A DNA stretch of 64,000 nucleotides from Cynocephalus volans (lineage: Eukaryota; Chordata; Mammalia; Dermoptera; Cynocephalidae), in NCBI RefSeq assembly GCF_027409185.1, contig NC_084474.1:92135005-92199004 (forward strand), written 5' to 3'. Every line of letters begins with the position of its first letter. The first letter of the stretch is position 1. The notes under the pieces are model-generated. The model was not told the origin of the DNA. It saw only the letters and a program-made list of their open reading frames with translations, and did not search any database. This document shows, piece by piece, positions 1-13,094 of this stretch. Position numbers and translations under genes: made by a program.

Positions 1-29
1 GCTTCACGATCATCAACGTGGTGAGTCCC

Positions 30-160
30 CAGATCCACCCTGTGAGAAATCCCAGTTTCTCATATGAGTAAACTGAGGCTCAGAGGGGGGAAGTAACTGT
101 TTAAGACCCCGCACATTTGAATCCAAGCAGATGCGGCTAACTCCAGCAGGTGCTCTTCCC
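30..160 (-). repeat. MIR fragment
   Basis: 'gagtaaactgaggctcagag' then 'aagtaactgtttaagacc' is the reverse of the MIR core and 3' half, diverged. Confidence 0.6.
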
Positions 161-2599
161 GTGCCCCTGAGCTTTCCTCAAGCAGGGAAGAAAGCGGACA
201 CTGCAGGCCAGCCCAGGGCGGTCGGGGAAGGCCTCCTGTGGGGGAGTCCAGGGCTGGCAAGAGGATTGCTGCCTACTGCAAGTGAGGGGCAGAGCAATGC
301 TGTGGGGCCTGGGGAAGGTCCCTGGAGGCATGTGAGCCTCAGCTTCCTGACCTGCATAATGGGACTAAGGGCCCTGGGAGGGAGTAATGGAGGGAGGGAA
401 GTCTGAAGTTCCAGTCAGACAGGCGGGGGCAAGCAGGCAGCCCTCTAACCTGCACTCAGCCAGAAAGCTTGCAGAACACAGGCAACCCGGCCCCCTCTGG
501 GCCACTCCTCATGGGCACAGCGAGGGAGGTTTGGATGAGCCAGGGTGGGGCAGGCTGATGGCCGAGGTGAAGGTGAGTGAGCCCACCTGGTGCCCAGATC
601 TGAGCTGAGTGGCAGCTGTTGGCACCTCCCTGCAGCCAGCCCGGCCCTCAGGAGCACCAGCAGGAGAGCAAAACTGGGAGCAGCCGGAGCAGGCAGTTGG
701 CATGGCTCGGCCCAGGACACCGACTTTTGGGCCTCCCCCATTCCACACCTCCCCACATCCCCTGCACTCGCTGGCCGCGACCCCTGCTGTCCAGATGCAG
801 GAGCACTTGCCGCCTCTGGCCCTTTGCCATGCTGTTCCCTCTGCCTGGAGTGCCCTTCCCCACTCTCCTGGCTGCGTCCACCTCTCCCTCACCAACTGCA
901 GACAGGACGGGCTAGGAGCAGGCAGACGAGTGAGCAGCTGGGAGTGCTAAATCTTGTCAGATGACACCTCCTCCAAGAAGCCATCCATGTGCACCCCCCT
1001 CCCACCATCATCCCCCACCACCTCCCTGGAAATGATTGATTACTTTCTCCTTTAAACCAAATTTTGGAGGGGCTCAAACCCACATGGCACTCCATCCATC
1101 TGCTACCACGATATTTCCTAGATCACGATCATCTCCCAGACCTATTGCTTCTCCAGATGTCCATGCAAGATCCTGGCCCAGGCCACCATAATCCCTCACC
1201 TGAACAGATGTCACAGCCTCCTGATGGCCTCCCTGGGGCCAGTCTTGGCCCTGCAGGCTGCACCATCCAACAGCCAGAGGCACCTTCTCCAACACGAATC
1301 AGGTCATGCCCTGGCCCTGCTCAACCCCCCACCCCCACGCTGGGCTCAGCCCTCCCAGCACGGCCTCTCCTTCCTGCAGCCTCTAGCCTCAGTATCCAAA
1401 CCCATCCCGCCCTCCCCACACTCTGCATGTGCTGTGTCCTCCAAAAGAACCGTGCCATGACCTGCCTCACCCCCCTGTCTGAGGCCTCACTGCTTCCACA
1501 ATGCCAAAGACACGGGGGGTGGGGCTGGGGGCAGCCCAGCCCAGCCCCTGCCTTCTGGGGCTCAGACACACCCTCCAAGAAGCAAGACCTCCTTCTGGCG
1601 CTATTCTGCCACCAGCCAGATGGGTCCTCAGGGACCATATCTATCAAATGGGCCAAATGGCTCCAGAGCCCAAGCTCTGCAGGTGACCAGTTTGGACTCG
1701 CCCATGGTCCCACCACCCAAAAGTGACAGGACCATTGTCCACAAAGTGGGGCAGTGCTCGCTCTGGACTATTCTTTACCCAAGTCCTGAGTCTGTCACCA
1801 CCCTTGGACCTGGCTTCTAGGGTCCACTTGCTGACGTCCCCTAGAGGTACATTCAATGTTCAGAGGCAGTCCTGGAGAGGGCAGTCCCTGAGGGGATGAG
1901 ATTAGAAGGGAGTTTGAATATAAAAAGTGAAGTTGTGTGGAGGGACCAGTCAGCGAGGACAGCAGTCTGAGTAGAAGGAAAAACAGGTGCAAAGCCGCCG
2001 AGCCTCGGGGCCCGTGAGCGTCCAGTGAATTCCCAGGCAAGGAAGTTTTTGTGACCCGGAGCACCCCATGTGGTTGGAACCCTGACTGTCCGCTGTTGTA
2101 GAGGACTTGCAAAAGTCCCCCACTTGCTAGGGGCAGCTCAAGGCTAGAGTCCCAGCCCCCCAGACCCACCCACCATGAGGGTCTCCTTCAAATTTCTGAA
2201 ACAAAGCTCATGCCTAGGAATGAGGGTGCAGGTTGGGCTCCCCTCCTTTCTGTGTCCTCCGCCTCAGTCATGTCAATTACAAATGGAGAACGCCCCCCTC
2301 ACCAGACCTCCCCGGCAGCCAGGCGCAGGCCACGGCCTCTCTGGCTTGGGCCCTGGCCCTGTGCCGTGACCCCAGACAACACCATCAGTCTCCAGGTGAC
2401 CAGCACGAGGCCAGGCGGGGCTCCTTTCCTGGGGGAGCTCTGTATCTCACACGTTCCCCCTTCTCTTTTTATTAGTATTCCCCTATTTCTTCTCAAGTTC
2501 TAGGAGAGCTGGAATTTGAATCAAGGCAGTCTAATGGGGCAGTTCCTTTGGAGGACATAGCACATGCAAAGGTGTGGACTTTTAACCTCTCTACTGACC

Positions 2600-3260
2600 T
2601 GTATTAAAATGACCAGCACACAAGAATGGGTAAATGACGTGAACAGGCAATTTCCTGAAAAAAAAGAAACACAAATAACTGCTAGGCATAGGAAAGGATG
2701 CTCGACCTCATGCTCAGGCTACTCCAAGCACCCACTCCTCGCATATCAGACTAGCAAAATCCAAAAATTTGACCAAGTCTCTGTTGCTGATGCAGCGGGG
2801 GTGGGGGTGAGGGCCTCTTAGACGTTGCTAGTGAGTGGACAGTGCGACCCTCACAGAGCTGGCTCTGGCCACACCCACACACCTGCAAATGCCTCTGCCA
2901 GCCCTTTCCTGCACACACAGCCCCAAGGCAGAGTGAGACACGAACAGTTGCTCCTTCACAGGTTCTTTCCAACCCTTGGCTGCTACAAAAGCACATCCTT
3001 TCCTAAGGGACTCGTTGGTGAACTGTGATACCTCCACACCGTGGAATACTGTGCAAATGTCAGAACGAGTGGGGAAGTTACGTGCTGGTGTGGAAGGATC
3101 TCTGGGATTTATTGTTACTAGAAAAAGGCAAGAGACAGAACCGTGATGGAGCATGCTGTCTTTTGTGCAAGAGAGAGGATAATAATACATATTTCTGTGC
3201 ACATCGGAAACAACAGATAATAATAAAAATGATTCCTTGTTAATTTGTATGAACAGGAAA
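2600..3260 (+). mobile_element. Old L1 3' end fragment (L1M class)
   Basis: The typical L1 ORF2-tail/3'-UTR succession is visible: 'gggtaaatgacgtgaacaggc', 'cctcgcatatcagac', 'gtggaatactgtgcaaatg', and a final 'tcttttgtgcaagagagagg'. All are heavily diverged. A GC-rich stretch (about 2790-2930) interrupts it. No functional frame remains. Confidence 0.75.
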
Positions 3261-3659
3261 AAACAGGATAGATGGAGATAGGAGAAAAAGAACAGGGTGC
3301 GGGGAGAAGCTTGTCTCAGTGAACACCCTCATATTTTGTCTTAATATCTGAACTATATAAATGTATTGCCAATTCAATAAAATAGCAGGTCAGAGCTGTT
3401 TTATTTGTTTATTTATTTTTATATGACCCTGGGCAAGTAACACATTTCTGAAGGTACTATTAGTAGCAATAAAACTGAGCCTCCACCTCTCTAGAATATT
3501 ATTATATTGATTAAATGGGAGAACCTCTAAAAGGCACTTAGAGCGCCACTTCCCAGGTGGCAAGCGCTTGGTAATAACAGCCCACAATGAAGACTGGTGA
3601 CGTTTTCCCGAGCTCCTTCAGATAAAGCACAAAAACGTCTGGGCAAAACCGACGCATTG

Positions 3660-4100
3660 GACGTATTTTTCATTCAGTCAACAAGCGCTTATTGATTAAC
3701 ACTAACACATGCTGATTGTCATTAAGGGGCCTGGCACAGGAGACAGCCACTACCCCACAGGTTGTTTTGAGAACATGCCTGTCTTATGACCATCCCCATT
3801 TTCCAGATGGGAAAACTATGGTTTGGAGAAGTCAAGTCATCTGCTTAAGGAGGTCTCAAAGTTAGTCAGTGAAGGAGCCCAGTTCCTTCCAGCTCCAAAG
3901 CCCTTAGTGTCCCCCCCGGTCCCAGGGGGCATCCCCAACACTCAGCTTGTAGCAGGCACCAGCACCTCCCATGGCCTTTGGTGGAAATGCAATGGAAACA
4001 CTCAACTCAAAATAACCTTCCCAAGGCCCCAGTGAGAAAGTGGCAGAGCCAGGACTCAAAGCCAGGGTGGTAGACCCCAGAGCAGCAGCTCCCCAAGCAC
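3660..4100 (-). repeat. L2/MIR remnants
   Basis: 'cagtcaacaagcgcttattg', 'atccccattttccagatgg' and 'gtggcagagccaggactcaa' are typical pieces of reverse-oriented L2 and MIR. Confidence 0.6.
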
Positions 4101-5332
4101 CCAGGCCTCAGCCACTCCAGTACACACAGGCCACGGCAGAGCCCCTGCTGTGCCAGCACTGCTCCAGATTAAAGGACGCTGAGATGGGGGGATGTGAGCT
4201 CCATGCGGAGGAGACTTGACCATGGGCTATGAGAAGCTATGGCCAGCACGGCCACCGCAGGGTGGGGAACTTGGAACAGGTCATGGAAGGAGCTGGAGAT
4301 GTCCCAGGGAAGAGCAGCTGCGGCAGAGGAAGCCGCAGACTCCTGGGCAGGTGCTCAGGGAACAGCAGGAAGGTGAGAACGGAGGGACTGCATCCCCTGC
4401 TGGGTGGAAGCAGGTAACAGAGGGCTGTGTGCTGCATGGTGAGGACCTGACTCAAGCCCTCCAGAAGCTTCCATCTCCCTCCTAGTGAAAGCCAGACAGA
4501 CTTTGGCATTAGTGAGCAGGATGTCTCCTTTGCTCCCTGCCCAGGGCTTAGCAAGAGAAGCCACAGGGAGGGCTTGGATGGGCTAAAGGCCAGGTGTGCT
4601 GCAGGCACAGTGTGGCCGGGTGACGTTAGCAGAAGGGGTGCAGGGGATGAGCTCTTCGTGCCCAGCTGTGCACGGTGACTCACCTGCTCACCATGCAGCT
4701 GCTCAGTTAAGACATCAGGGAAGCACAAGAGGAAGGTCCAAGTTCTGCGCCAGCAGCCCATGCACCAGGTCCTGCAGGGCCGGGGCCCGCCCATCCACCA
4801 GCCTCCACTGCCTGGGCCCAGGCTGCCTGCAGAAGGCTCGGCCACCCAGCCCTGCTCCCCCAGCTGCTCCTGGCCTTGAGAAGGGTCCAGCCTCGGTGGC
4901 CATAGGTGGACAGCCACTGTTAACACGACTCGCTATTTTGTGAGGGCCAACTCTGAACCAGACAGTGCGCTGGGCTGGAGGACTGGTGGTGAACGGAGAG
5001 GCAGTTTTGCTCTCCTGGTGGGGATGGGAGTGGACTGAGAGAGGGAGAGTCTCAGACAAAAGGCCAGGAGCTCCCTGACCCCAGGGTGGGCAGTGCCCCC
5101 TCAGCGTGCAGGGGCTTAGCAAAAGGAAGCCCCCCACCTCGCCCCAGCTTCTCCCACCAGGGCGGCATCTCCTCCAGCCCCATAAAGGGTGCCCAGGGCT
5201 GTTTTGAAGCCTTCAGCACTTCCAGGCATCTCCTAGACACACACATTTGCTGGATCTCCAGGGAGGGAAGGGGGCGGGGGACAGCTCAGTTGCCGCCCGG
5301 GGCCTCTGCTGAAAATGGGCCAGTGAAGCCTC

Positions 5333-5376
5333 TTCACGCACACACACACATGCACACGAAGACACACACACATAGT
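5333..5376 (+). repeat. Interrupted (CA)n repeat
   Basis: CACACACACA runs with ATG and GAAG interruptions, in KCNK9 intron 1. Confidence 0.85.
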
Positions 5377-6369
5377 GTCACAGTGGAGCCTCACAGACCA
5401 CCCAGCATCACAGCCTGAGAGAAGCTGGGGCTGAGACAGGAGACAGAGGGGGGATGGGTCAGGATGAACGTGAGGCCCCCATTGCAAACCCTGCCCTCTC
5501 ACTCCACTCGGACAGACTGCCGGCGGTCACACGTCCTGGGCCCAAGCCCACACCCCCCCCAGCAAGAGCGCCTCCTCCGGGCCCCAACTAGACCCTCACG
5601 TACCACGCATCTTATCCCAGATCCTGTCCCCCCAGACTGGATGGATGGTGGGGGGTGGGGAGGAGAGGCTGCTGTTTAAAGAAACTGTTTTGTTCATAAC
5701 TGAATCCCCACTGCCCAGCACGTAGTAGGCACTCAGCAATGTCTGTTAATGAATGAATGAACAAATGAACGAATGAGGAACAATTGAATAGTTCTTGGAG
5801 GCTGGGATGGAGCCACCCGGGAGGAAACTGAGTCTCAGACATTAAGCCAGCTGTCTGAGGTCTGCAGATTCTTGGACTCTCCTCCCAGCCAGGGGCAGTG
5901 TCTATTCCTCTCCAATCGAATTTGGGCTGATTCTTCCACTGGACAAAGTGTGGTGCGGGTGACGGTTTGCAATCACGACATGGCCTCCTTCCCTGCTTGC
6001 TCGCCCTTGGGACGCATGCCCATGTAAGAGTTCCAGCTACCCCAAAGCCACTATGTGCAGAGACCAGAGAGAGGGAGGCCCAAGGAGCCCCAGCATTGGA
6101 GCTTCCAGCCCAGGGCCAGGCATGTGTGCATGTGACAAGCTGCCGTGCTGCCTCAGCACAGTGTGACTGCAGCCTCCCAAGAGGCCCTGAGTGAGCACTG
6201 CCTGCCCTAGCCCAGCCAGCCCCGTGCAAGTGATCACAGCTCGTATCTCTGAGCTGGGGATGCTTGTTACTCAGCCACAGAGAAGTAGAACCAGCTCTTA
6301 CAGAGAACATAGGCAGGAAGTCCAGGAAATGAGAAGACACTAAGCATTAACAGCATCGGGCCTGACACT

Positions 6370-6640
6370 CTGTGCCGGCTCCGTCAACACTCTCAAGAGT
6401 CCCCTGAGGGATTATTACTGTCCTACAGATGAGGAGACAGGTGTGGAGAGGACAGGCCCTGCGCCCAAGGCCACACAGCTGTGAGGCCACAGCTAAGATT
6501 TGAGCCAGGGCAGCAAGGTCTCATTGGAAAGGGCACAGGCTGAGGTGCTGGGTGTCTGACATTATACGACCTTGGTCAGGTTGTCCCCTTTCAGGGCCTC
6601 AGTCTCCCCACTGCAAGATGGGTACGTTGTGTCTAAGGAC
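6370..6640. repeat. MIR remnants in opposite orientations
   Basis: A minus-oriented MIR ('ctacagatgaggagacagg', 'ccaaggccacacagctgtga', 6370-6520) abuts a plus-oriented one ('cagggcctcagtctcccca', 6520-6640). Confidence 0.6.
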
Positions 6641-7443
6641 GTCTCTGCAGTCCTTTCCCTCCCCTGAGCCTCCCTGGGAGCATGCCCTGCTGGTCCCACT
6701 CTTTGGCAAGAATCCCACTGGCCCAGGGAACTGCTCTATCTTCCACCCCAGCCCACCCGGCCAATCAGCACCTCCTAGGTGCCCCCAGCTGGCACCCCAG
6801 CCTGGCAGAGCCTGCGCAGCACCCCCACCCCCAACATCTGTAGACCTTGACACACGCGGCAGTGTACTTGTTTTTCAAGCTTTGTCTAGCTTCTTTTATT
6901 ATGTATATTCTTCTTGGGGCTAATATCCTTCCCAAGCCCCCCCAGAAAACTAGTTTCACCTAATTGAGAGTCTGGCAGAGGGCTTAGCCACCAGGAGCTG
7001 GCATCCAGGATTTGTCAGGTGCCAACAGCATACAAGCCAGAGGTCCTGCCATTTATTCTACAGACATTTCCTGGCCACCAGCAGGTGCAGCCTGGTCTGT
7101 CTGGGAGCGGGAGGGCATGTGATCACACCCGAGTCCGGGGTCACAGCCCTCCAGGGCTTGGCCCAGCTCTCCACCTGACCCTCAGCCCTGGACATCTCTG
7201 GGAGTGACCCCCCTCCAAGCCTTTGCAGAGTCTGCCTCTGGCCAAAGCTCCATCTGAGAGCATGGGCTGGGGGTGGGGCCAAGTGCAGCTGTTGGGGAAG
7301 GGGAGGAAAGGACGAGCCTCCCCCTACAATAAAAAAAAAAAAAAAGATCTATCTGGAGGGATTTGCACCAGCAGACCCGGGCACCAGCATAATCTTACAA
7401 AAAGCAATCGGGAATAAGTAGCCACACAGCCAATGTCACTGCA

Positions 7444-8020
7444 TGTATTAGTTTCCTGTGGCTGCTGTAACAATTACCACGAACGTGGTGGCTCAAAACA
7501 ACACAAATTTATTCTCTTACAGTGCAAGAAATCAGAAGTCGAAATGGGCCTCGGTAAGCTAAAATCAAGGTGTCGGTGTTCCTGCTGGAGGTTCTAGGAG
7601 AGAATCTGTTCCTTGGCTTTTCCAGCTTCTAGAAGCCTCCTGCATTCCTCAGCTCGTGACCCGTCCTCCACCCTCAAGGCCAGGGTGTGTACGTCCATTT
7701 TACACTTATTAGAGAGGTTCTCTAGGGTCTGTGCCTACAAGTACAACCACCTAGGTAATGGCGGGTGGATCCCTTCTCGTTTGACATCTCTCCAGCCTCT
7801 GCTTCTGTCATCACATCTCCTCTGACCCTGACCCTCCTGCCTCACTCTTATGAGGATCCTGTGATGACATTGGGCCCACCTGGATAACTCAGGGTCCTCT
7901 CCTAGCTTAAGGCCAGCTGATTAGCATCTGCAACCTTAATTTCCCTTGTTATGTAAGGAAATGTATTCACAAGTTTGCAGACATCTTTGGGGGGTGGGGA
8001 GAGGACATTACTCTGCCAAC
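7444..8020 (+). mobile_element. MLT2-type (ERVL) solitary LTR
   Basis: It starts TGTATTAGTTTCCTGTGGCT, passes 'caaaacaacacaaatttatt', 'tcaaggtgtcggtgttcctg' and 'gatgacattgggcccacctg', and ends near 'gaggacattactctgcca'. This order matches the MLT2 LTR family. It is a decayed, non-coding relic. Confidence 0.75.
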
Positions 8021-8559
8021 TGTTAGGTGGTCACCCTGCCCTTGCTATGTGCCCACCGTCCCCGCAGAGCTTCACGGGTGTTCTGGGGACCTTAGCTCCC
8101 TCACCCCACCCCTCTCCTCACAGCTAACTCCTCTATAATGAGGCGATCAGGCACAAAGAGAAGGCCTGCTGTGCAGACCACCGCCTCTCCAACTCGAACG
8201 TGCACACAGTCCCCAGGGTGTCTTAGCAGTGCAGCAGGTCCAGCCAGGGCCGAGACACACCTGTCCACCCAGCTGCCAGGCGAGGCCAGCTCTGCTGGCC
8301 ATGGAAGCACTCAGCATGGCCGAGGGAGGGAATCTCAGCTCTAAACCACCTGGAGGGGCCTCAGTCCGTCAATGCCCATGTTCTGCTCCATCAGCACAGC
8401 ACCTGGGATGTAGTGAGTGCTCACAACATTGTGCCAGCGCCCCAAAGTGGAGTCTTGTGAGGGAAGAGCTCAGGCCCCACCTGGGATCTGATCCCAGCTA
8501 CCTGGTCCCAGCCATGCATCCTGGGGCAATTAGGGATCCCTACCTCAGAGTGGAGGACA

Positions 8560-8990
8560 TGGAGAGGCAGTAAGTACCTACTGGGTGTGTATCGGCTGGG
8601 TGACCAGAGGCAAGTTGCTAATACTCCTGAGCCTTAGTTTCTCCACCGGTAAAATGGGAATACTGCCTATTGTGTATGGTGGTTAAAACCATGTGCGATA
8701 GTATTTTTATGTATTAAGCACTGCTTCGTGTCGGTGCTGCGCTAGGCCCTTGCTGTCTGTAAGTGCTATATAAATATTTACACATTAGTACCGACCTCTT
8801 GAGTGCTGGCGGTTTTAGATGGGTCAGCTATGCACTGGCACTCTGCAAGCTCTAAAGACCCTGCTCATCCCCATTTTGCCGATGAGGAAACTGAGGCAAA
8901 GAGGATCCATCAGTCGCCCGAGCTCACAGCCAGTGAGTGGCACAACCCCGGGCAGCTGGCCCAAGTATGCATTCTTGGCCACCACACGTT
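8560..8990. repeat. MIR/L2 remnants
   Basis: 'gagccttagtttctccaccg' marks a plus MIR at about 8580-8680. 'ccgatgaggaaactgaggca' marks a minus L2/MIR at about 8700-8980. Confidence 0.6.
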
Positions 8991-11639
8991 GCTGAGCTGA
9001 GCCTGCAGGGGCCCCCACTGTCATGCATACAGCAGGTGCTCAAATACCTGCTGCCTCAACTCAGGAGGTACCTGGCTCCACAGAAAAGTCTAGACCCATG
9101 TCAAACTGTATCTACTAACTTGCACATCACCAACCCTCCACCAACATCTGGAGTGATTTTTCCCATTTCTTTCCACTGAACTGTTTTTCATCCATTTTTC
9201 AACCATAAGGTACATGCCTCCTTCAAGACAAGACCCAAGCCGGGCGCCGATGCCTGCAGCCTTGCCCTGGTCTGGAGGGCTGAGTCTCGTCCTCAAGCAA
9301 AGGAGCCATCCCTCCCCCATGGCCCATCCACTGCAGCAGCACCCACAGGGCTCAGTGGCAGATGACCTGGTGGGGATGCACAGCTGGACTCAGGCCTGCG
9401 TGCTGGAACACGAAGTGGCCCGAGGCCACAGCCCAGAAGTGCCTGAGTGGCTTGGGAGTCAGGGCCCTCTGCCCGCACCCATAAGCCCAGGAAACATGTG
9501 AATCCTTCCAGCGAGCTCCTCTGTGTACGAGAGAACACAAGCACAGGGCCAGCGTGTCGAGGATTCCAGGACTGCTGACGCGGAGGCACTGAGGACATTG
9601 TAAGTGACACATTTCCACTGGGGGGAGAGGAGCACCCATGTACTGAGCACTGCCCTTCCACACCTTAAAACTTCTCGTCCACACACAGCAGCACATCACA
9701 ACTTATTAAAAGCTTCCAACGGGTCAGACACTTAACACTCCTCTGCAGGGGTGAGGCTAGGGGAACCTGCACCTCTCTCATTCCCCATTACAGGTGAGGA
9801 GACTTGGGCCAGCCCAGCTGTGCCCACTGGCTGACTCTTCTCACTGGGACCCTGAGACCCCTGCCATTCACTCAATGCCACCTTGTAAGGGAAAGGATTC
9901 ACTTCCAGGAAGAGGGAATCCACTTCCTGGACCCACATCTGTTTGAATGACATCAGCAGCCAGAAGAAGGCACAGCGATGACAGCAACCACTGGCCTGGC
10001 CTGTGCAGGTGACACAGCCATTCTGCTCCTAGAAGCCAGAGGTGGCAAAACCAGCCCATTTGCAGAGGGTGCCTGGGCTCCAGGCTGCCTGACCTCAAGG
10101 ACGGGGTCCCTGCGTCTGCGGAGGCTCTCCACTGCTGTCACCTCTCTCCCTTTCCTGCCTCAGCCTCTGCCACCCACAAATGCCCCCCCAGGGGACACCC
10201 TTCTGGACCCCCTTGGGCTAACACCCTCACTTCTTTGCTCTATGCTCCCAGCAGTGGGACCCCAAAGCCTGCTTAGAGGAAGGGAGAGACTCCTAAGCCA
10301 TGAGCTCCCACCAGTAACAGGCTTGGAGGGTCCATCCCTGTGTGACCACTCACGGACATTCGTGCTTTCACTTGAAAGTGCTCATTCAAGGCTCCTGTAG
10401 GCCTGGCACATCATGCGTGTGGCGGGAGCAGCACTGTCCCCACCTGTCCTCACAGGGCCTGAAGCCCAGCAGGAGTGGCAGAGGTTAGACATATCAACAT
10501 GCATGCCATTCACCCTCCCACACATGTGATGAGAGAGGCTTGGGAGTAGGTGGGCCAAGGAGGGGCAAGACCCTGCACCAGGCCAGGTGGGTGGGACCCA
10601 TGCCAACAGCACTTGCCAAGGCTCAACACCAGGTGCCTCACCCCCACCCCTCATTTAACTCCCTGGAGCCTGGAGGTGGCTCTCTGGTTCCTCACCTGTT
10701 GGAGAGGGAATGTGCCTCACCCACCTGATATCACCCAGCTGGCCAGAGGTGGGAGAGGGCGTGGGGAGAGGGACACAGGCTGGCACCACGATTCCTCCCT
10801 GGGCACCCTGTGTGGCCACTCACCCTCCACATCTGCCTTTGAAGAGGGTCTTCGCAAGGCCCCTGTCACTTGTTATTAATTGCTCGGACAATGTTCTGGA
10901 CAATGCCAATCTGGAAACAAAAACAGCCCAACCTCTCTAGCTAGTCGAAACCCATCACTTGGGCAAAGGTAGAAAAACCAACAGCCAACACCAGGCGGCA
11001 TTAAAAATCACACTACAAAATGGTCTCAAAATAGACTCCAATACACAATTCCCATGGCAACGGCCCCGCGCCTGAGGACCGCCTCCAGGGGAACAGAGAC
11101 GGGGACGTGGGGCAGGGTCGGCTAAGTCTCTTCCGGACACAGCCCACCATGGGGGTTGGGTCCCACCATCCGCAGCAGGTGCAGGAGTGAAGAGAGGCCC
11201 TTGCTGGGTCTCCAGTCCCATTTTCTCTCCAGTTAAGGGGTGCTGGGGAAGGAGCTTGGGGAATCCACTGGATGGAGAGTCATCAACCTCCTGGGATGTG
11301 TGGGCTGCAAAAGGCCAGAGGAAGAGGAGGTCACAAGCCTGATGGCACCTTCCTGGGCTCCTGTCTGCCCAGCTGTTCCCCAGCATCACGGAGCAGAAGG
11401 TGCTGTGCCAGGCCAGAGAGGGCGGCACATGTCAGGGGATCAGGGGACCGACCGGTGGGGAGCCACAGACAGGCAGGGAGAATAATAAATCAACAGCCTT
11501 CCATGGACAGCCCCTGCCCCATGCAGAATGGGACGTAGGCAAAGGGGAAGCAAGTCCTCAGTCCTTGGCCTGGGGAGCTAAGTGCCCTCTTAGTTGCCAA
11601 GTGAGCACCCAGCAGAAATGGGTTCAAAAGCTTGTCTGA

Positions 11640-11945
11640 CAGAGACAGAAGGGAGACGGGTGGTTGCTCAGGGCTGGGGGCATCGGGGATGGGGGGATGG
11701 CTGAAGGGCATGGGGTTTCTTTATGAGGTGATGAAAAGGTTCTAAAGTCAACTGCAGAGATGGTTGGGTCACACATATCTGTGAATATGCTAAACACCAT
11801 TAAATTGTACATTTTTTTTTTTTTTTTCCTGCTGCTGGCCAGTATGGGGATCCGGTGAATTGTATACTTTAAATGAGGGAGTTGTATGGTATGTGAACTC
11901 CATCTCATATATAAAGCTGGTACAAAAAAGAAAAAAGAAAAACCT
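11640..11945 (+). mobile_element. L1M 3'-end fragment with nested SINE remnant
   Basis: The signature order 'cgggtggttgctcagggctg', 'gggtttctttatgaggtgat', 'aaattgtac[insertion]actttaaatg', 'gtatggtatgtgaactccat' is that of an old L1 3' UTR. A short tRNA-Ile SINE remnant splits it at about 11812-11854. Confidence 0.7.
11812..11854 (-). mobile_element. 5'-truncated tRNA-Ile SINE remnant
   Basis: A T16 run followed by TGGCCAGTATGGGGATCCG is the reverse complement of the tRNA-Ile 3' end plus a poly(A) tail. Imperfect 12-bp flanks (TAAATTGTACAT at 11801, TGAATTGTATAC at 11856) look like target-site duplications. It interrupts an L1 3' end. Confidence 0.65.
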
Positions 11946-11984
11946 GGTCAGGCCTGTGCCTATGCCAGGAATCACGTGTGGCAC

Positions 11985-12130
11985 CTGAGCAGTCCTGACA
12001 GTCACTATTTCATTTAACACCCCTAACAACCTGACCTGGTAGATACCATCAGCCCATTTCACAGATGGAGACAGTACAATGAAGGGAGCTTCAAGGGCTT
12101 ACCAGGGCTGCACAGCTGGCAAACAGCCAG
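11985..12130 (-). repeat. MIR/L2 fragment
   Basis: 'ctatttcatttaacacccc', 'cccatttcacagatggaga' and 'ggctgcacagctggcaaac' follow the reverse MIR/L2 pattern. Confidence 0.6.
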
Positions 12131-12542
12131 CTAGAAAGAAAACGTGCACACACAAACAAAACGTCAGCTGTACACATTTGGGACAACAGGTTAAGCCCCT
12201 CTGTAGGTTACAAAAATGTTGCCAGAGGGATGACCAGCCTCCCTTTCCTTCTGTTGCAGCCAGGAAGGGCATGGGGCCTCAGGTGCCCCCAGATACCAGC
12301 CCTCCCCAACCCCAACAAAGAGAAAAGTATTCATCCCAGTATCACACGGAGCCCACACCCCACCCACTGCCCTGGGTCCTCCAAGGCCAGATTTGGGACC
12401 TCTCCTCCTGTAGCCAGACTCGATTGCTCCAGCCCAAGGCAGCCCCTTGCTTTCCCAGCCCTGTGCTCTCTCTCCTCTGTCTGGGCTCTCTTCCAAACCC
12501 CTGTAGCATGTCAGGAAGACAGTAACCACAGCCCATTGGGGT

Positions 12543-12896
12543 GTGCTTGACTGAAGTTTTGTGTTCCCCCCAAATTCATATGTCAAAATGCTAACCCTGA
12601 TGTGCTAGTATTAGGAGGTAGGCCTTTGGGAGACAATTAGGTCATAGGGTGCAGCCCTCATGAATGCATCAGTGTCCTTCTAAGAAGAGGCCAGAGAGCT
12701 GGCCGGCTCTCTCTCCGCCATGTGAAGATACAAGAAGGCGCCATCTGTAACAGGAAGAAAGAAGACCCTGCCCAGAACCCAACCATGCTCACACCCTGGC
12801 CTCAGACTTCCGGCCTCCAGAACTGGACAGATAGAATTCTGTTGTTTTTGTACCACCAGGTTGTAGTATTTTGTTACAGCAGCCCAAACTTACCCA
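12543..12896 (+). mobile_element. MST-type MaLR LTR
   Basis: Visible landmarks in order are 'gttccccccaaattcatatg', 'ttaggaggtaggcctttggg', 'gcagccctcatgaatgcat', 'ctctccgccatgtgaagat', 'cggcctccagaactggaca' and 'ttttgttacagcagccca'. This is an MSTA/MSTB-like solitary LTR. Confidence 0.8.
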
Positions 12897-13094
12897 GGTC
12901 CACTCTGAGTCCTTGCCTTGCCCAACCATCCCCTGCCTGGACAGCATGTGTCCCCCACCTCCACTTCCCAGTGACTTTTCACACTCTTAGTCAACCTGAG
13001 TGTCCCTCAGAAGCCTTCTGTGACAGATCCTGCTGGTGTTCATTAAACCTCACAAACCTCATGTATGGTTCTTCCTGAGCAGGATTCCTCCTAG

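Noticed and set aside
1..26. Possible exon end with a GTGAGT donor on the plus strand at the window edge
   Set aside because: Only about 20 bases are visible, the next bases run into a MIR/L2-like segment, and no protein is recognisable.
4237..4926. 229-codon minus-strand open frame in the KCNK9 intron
   Set aside because: GC-rich chance frame, low-complexity, with no homology recognised.
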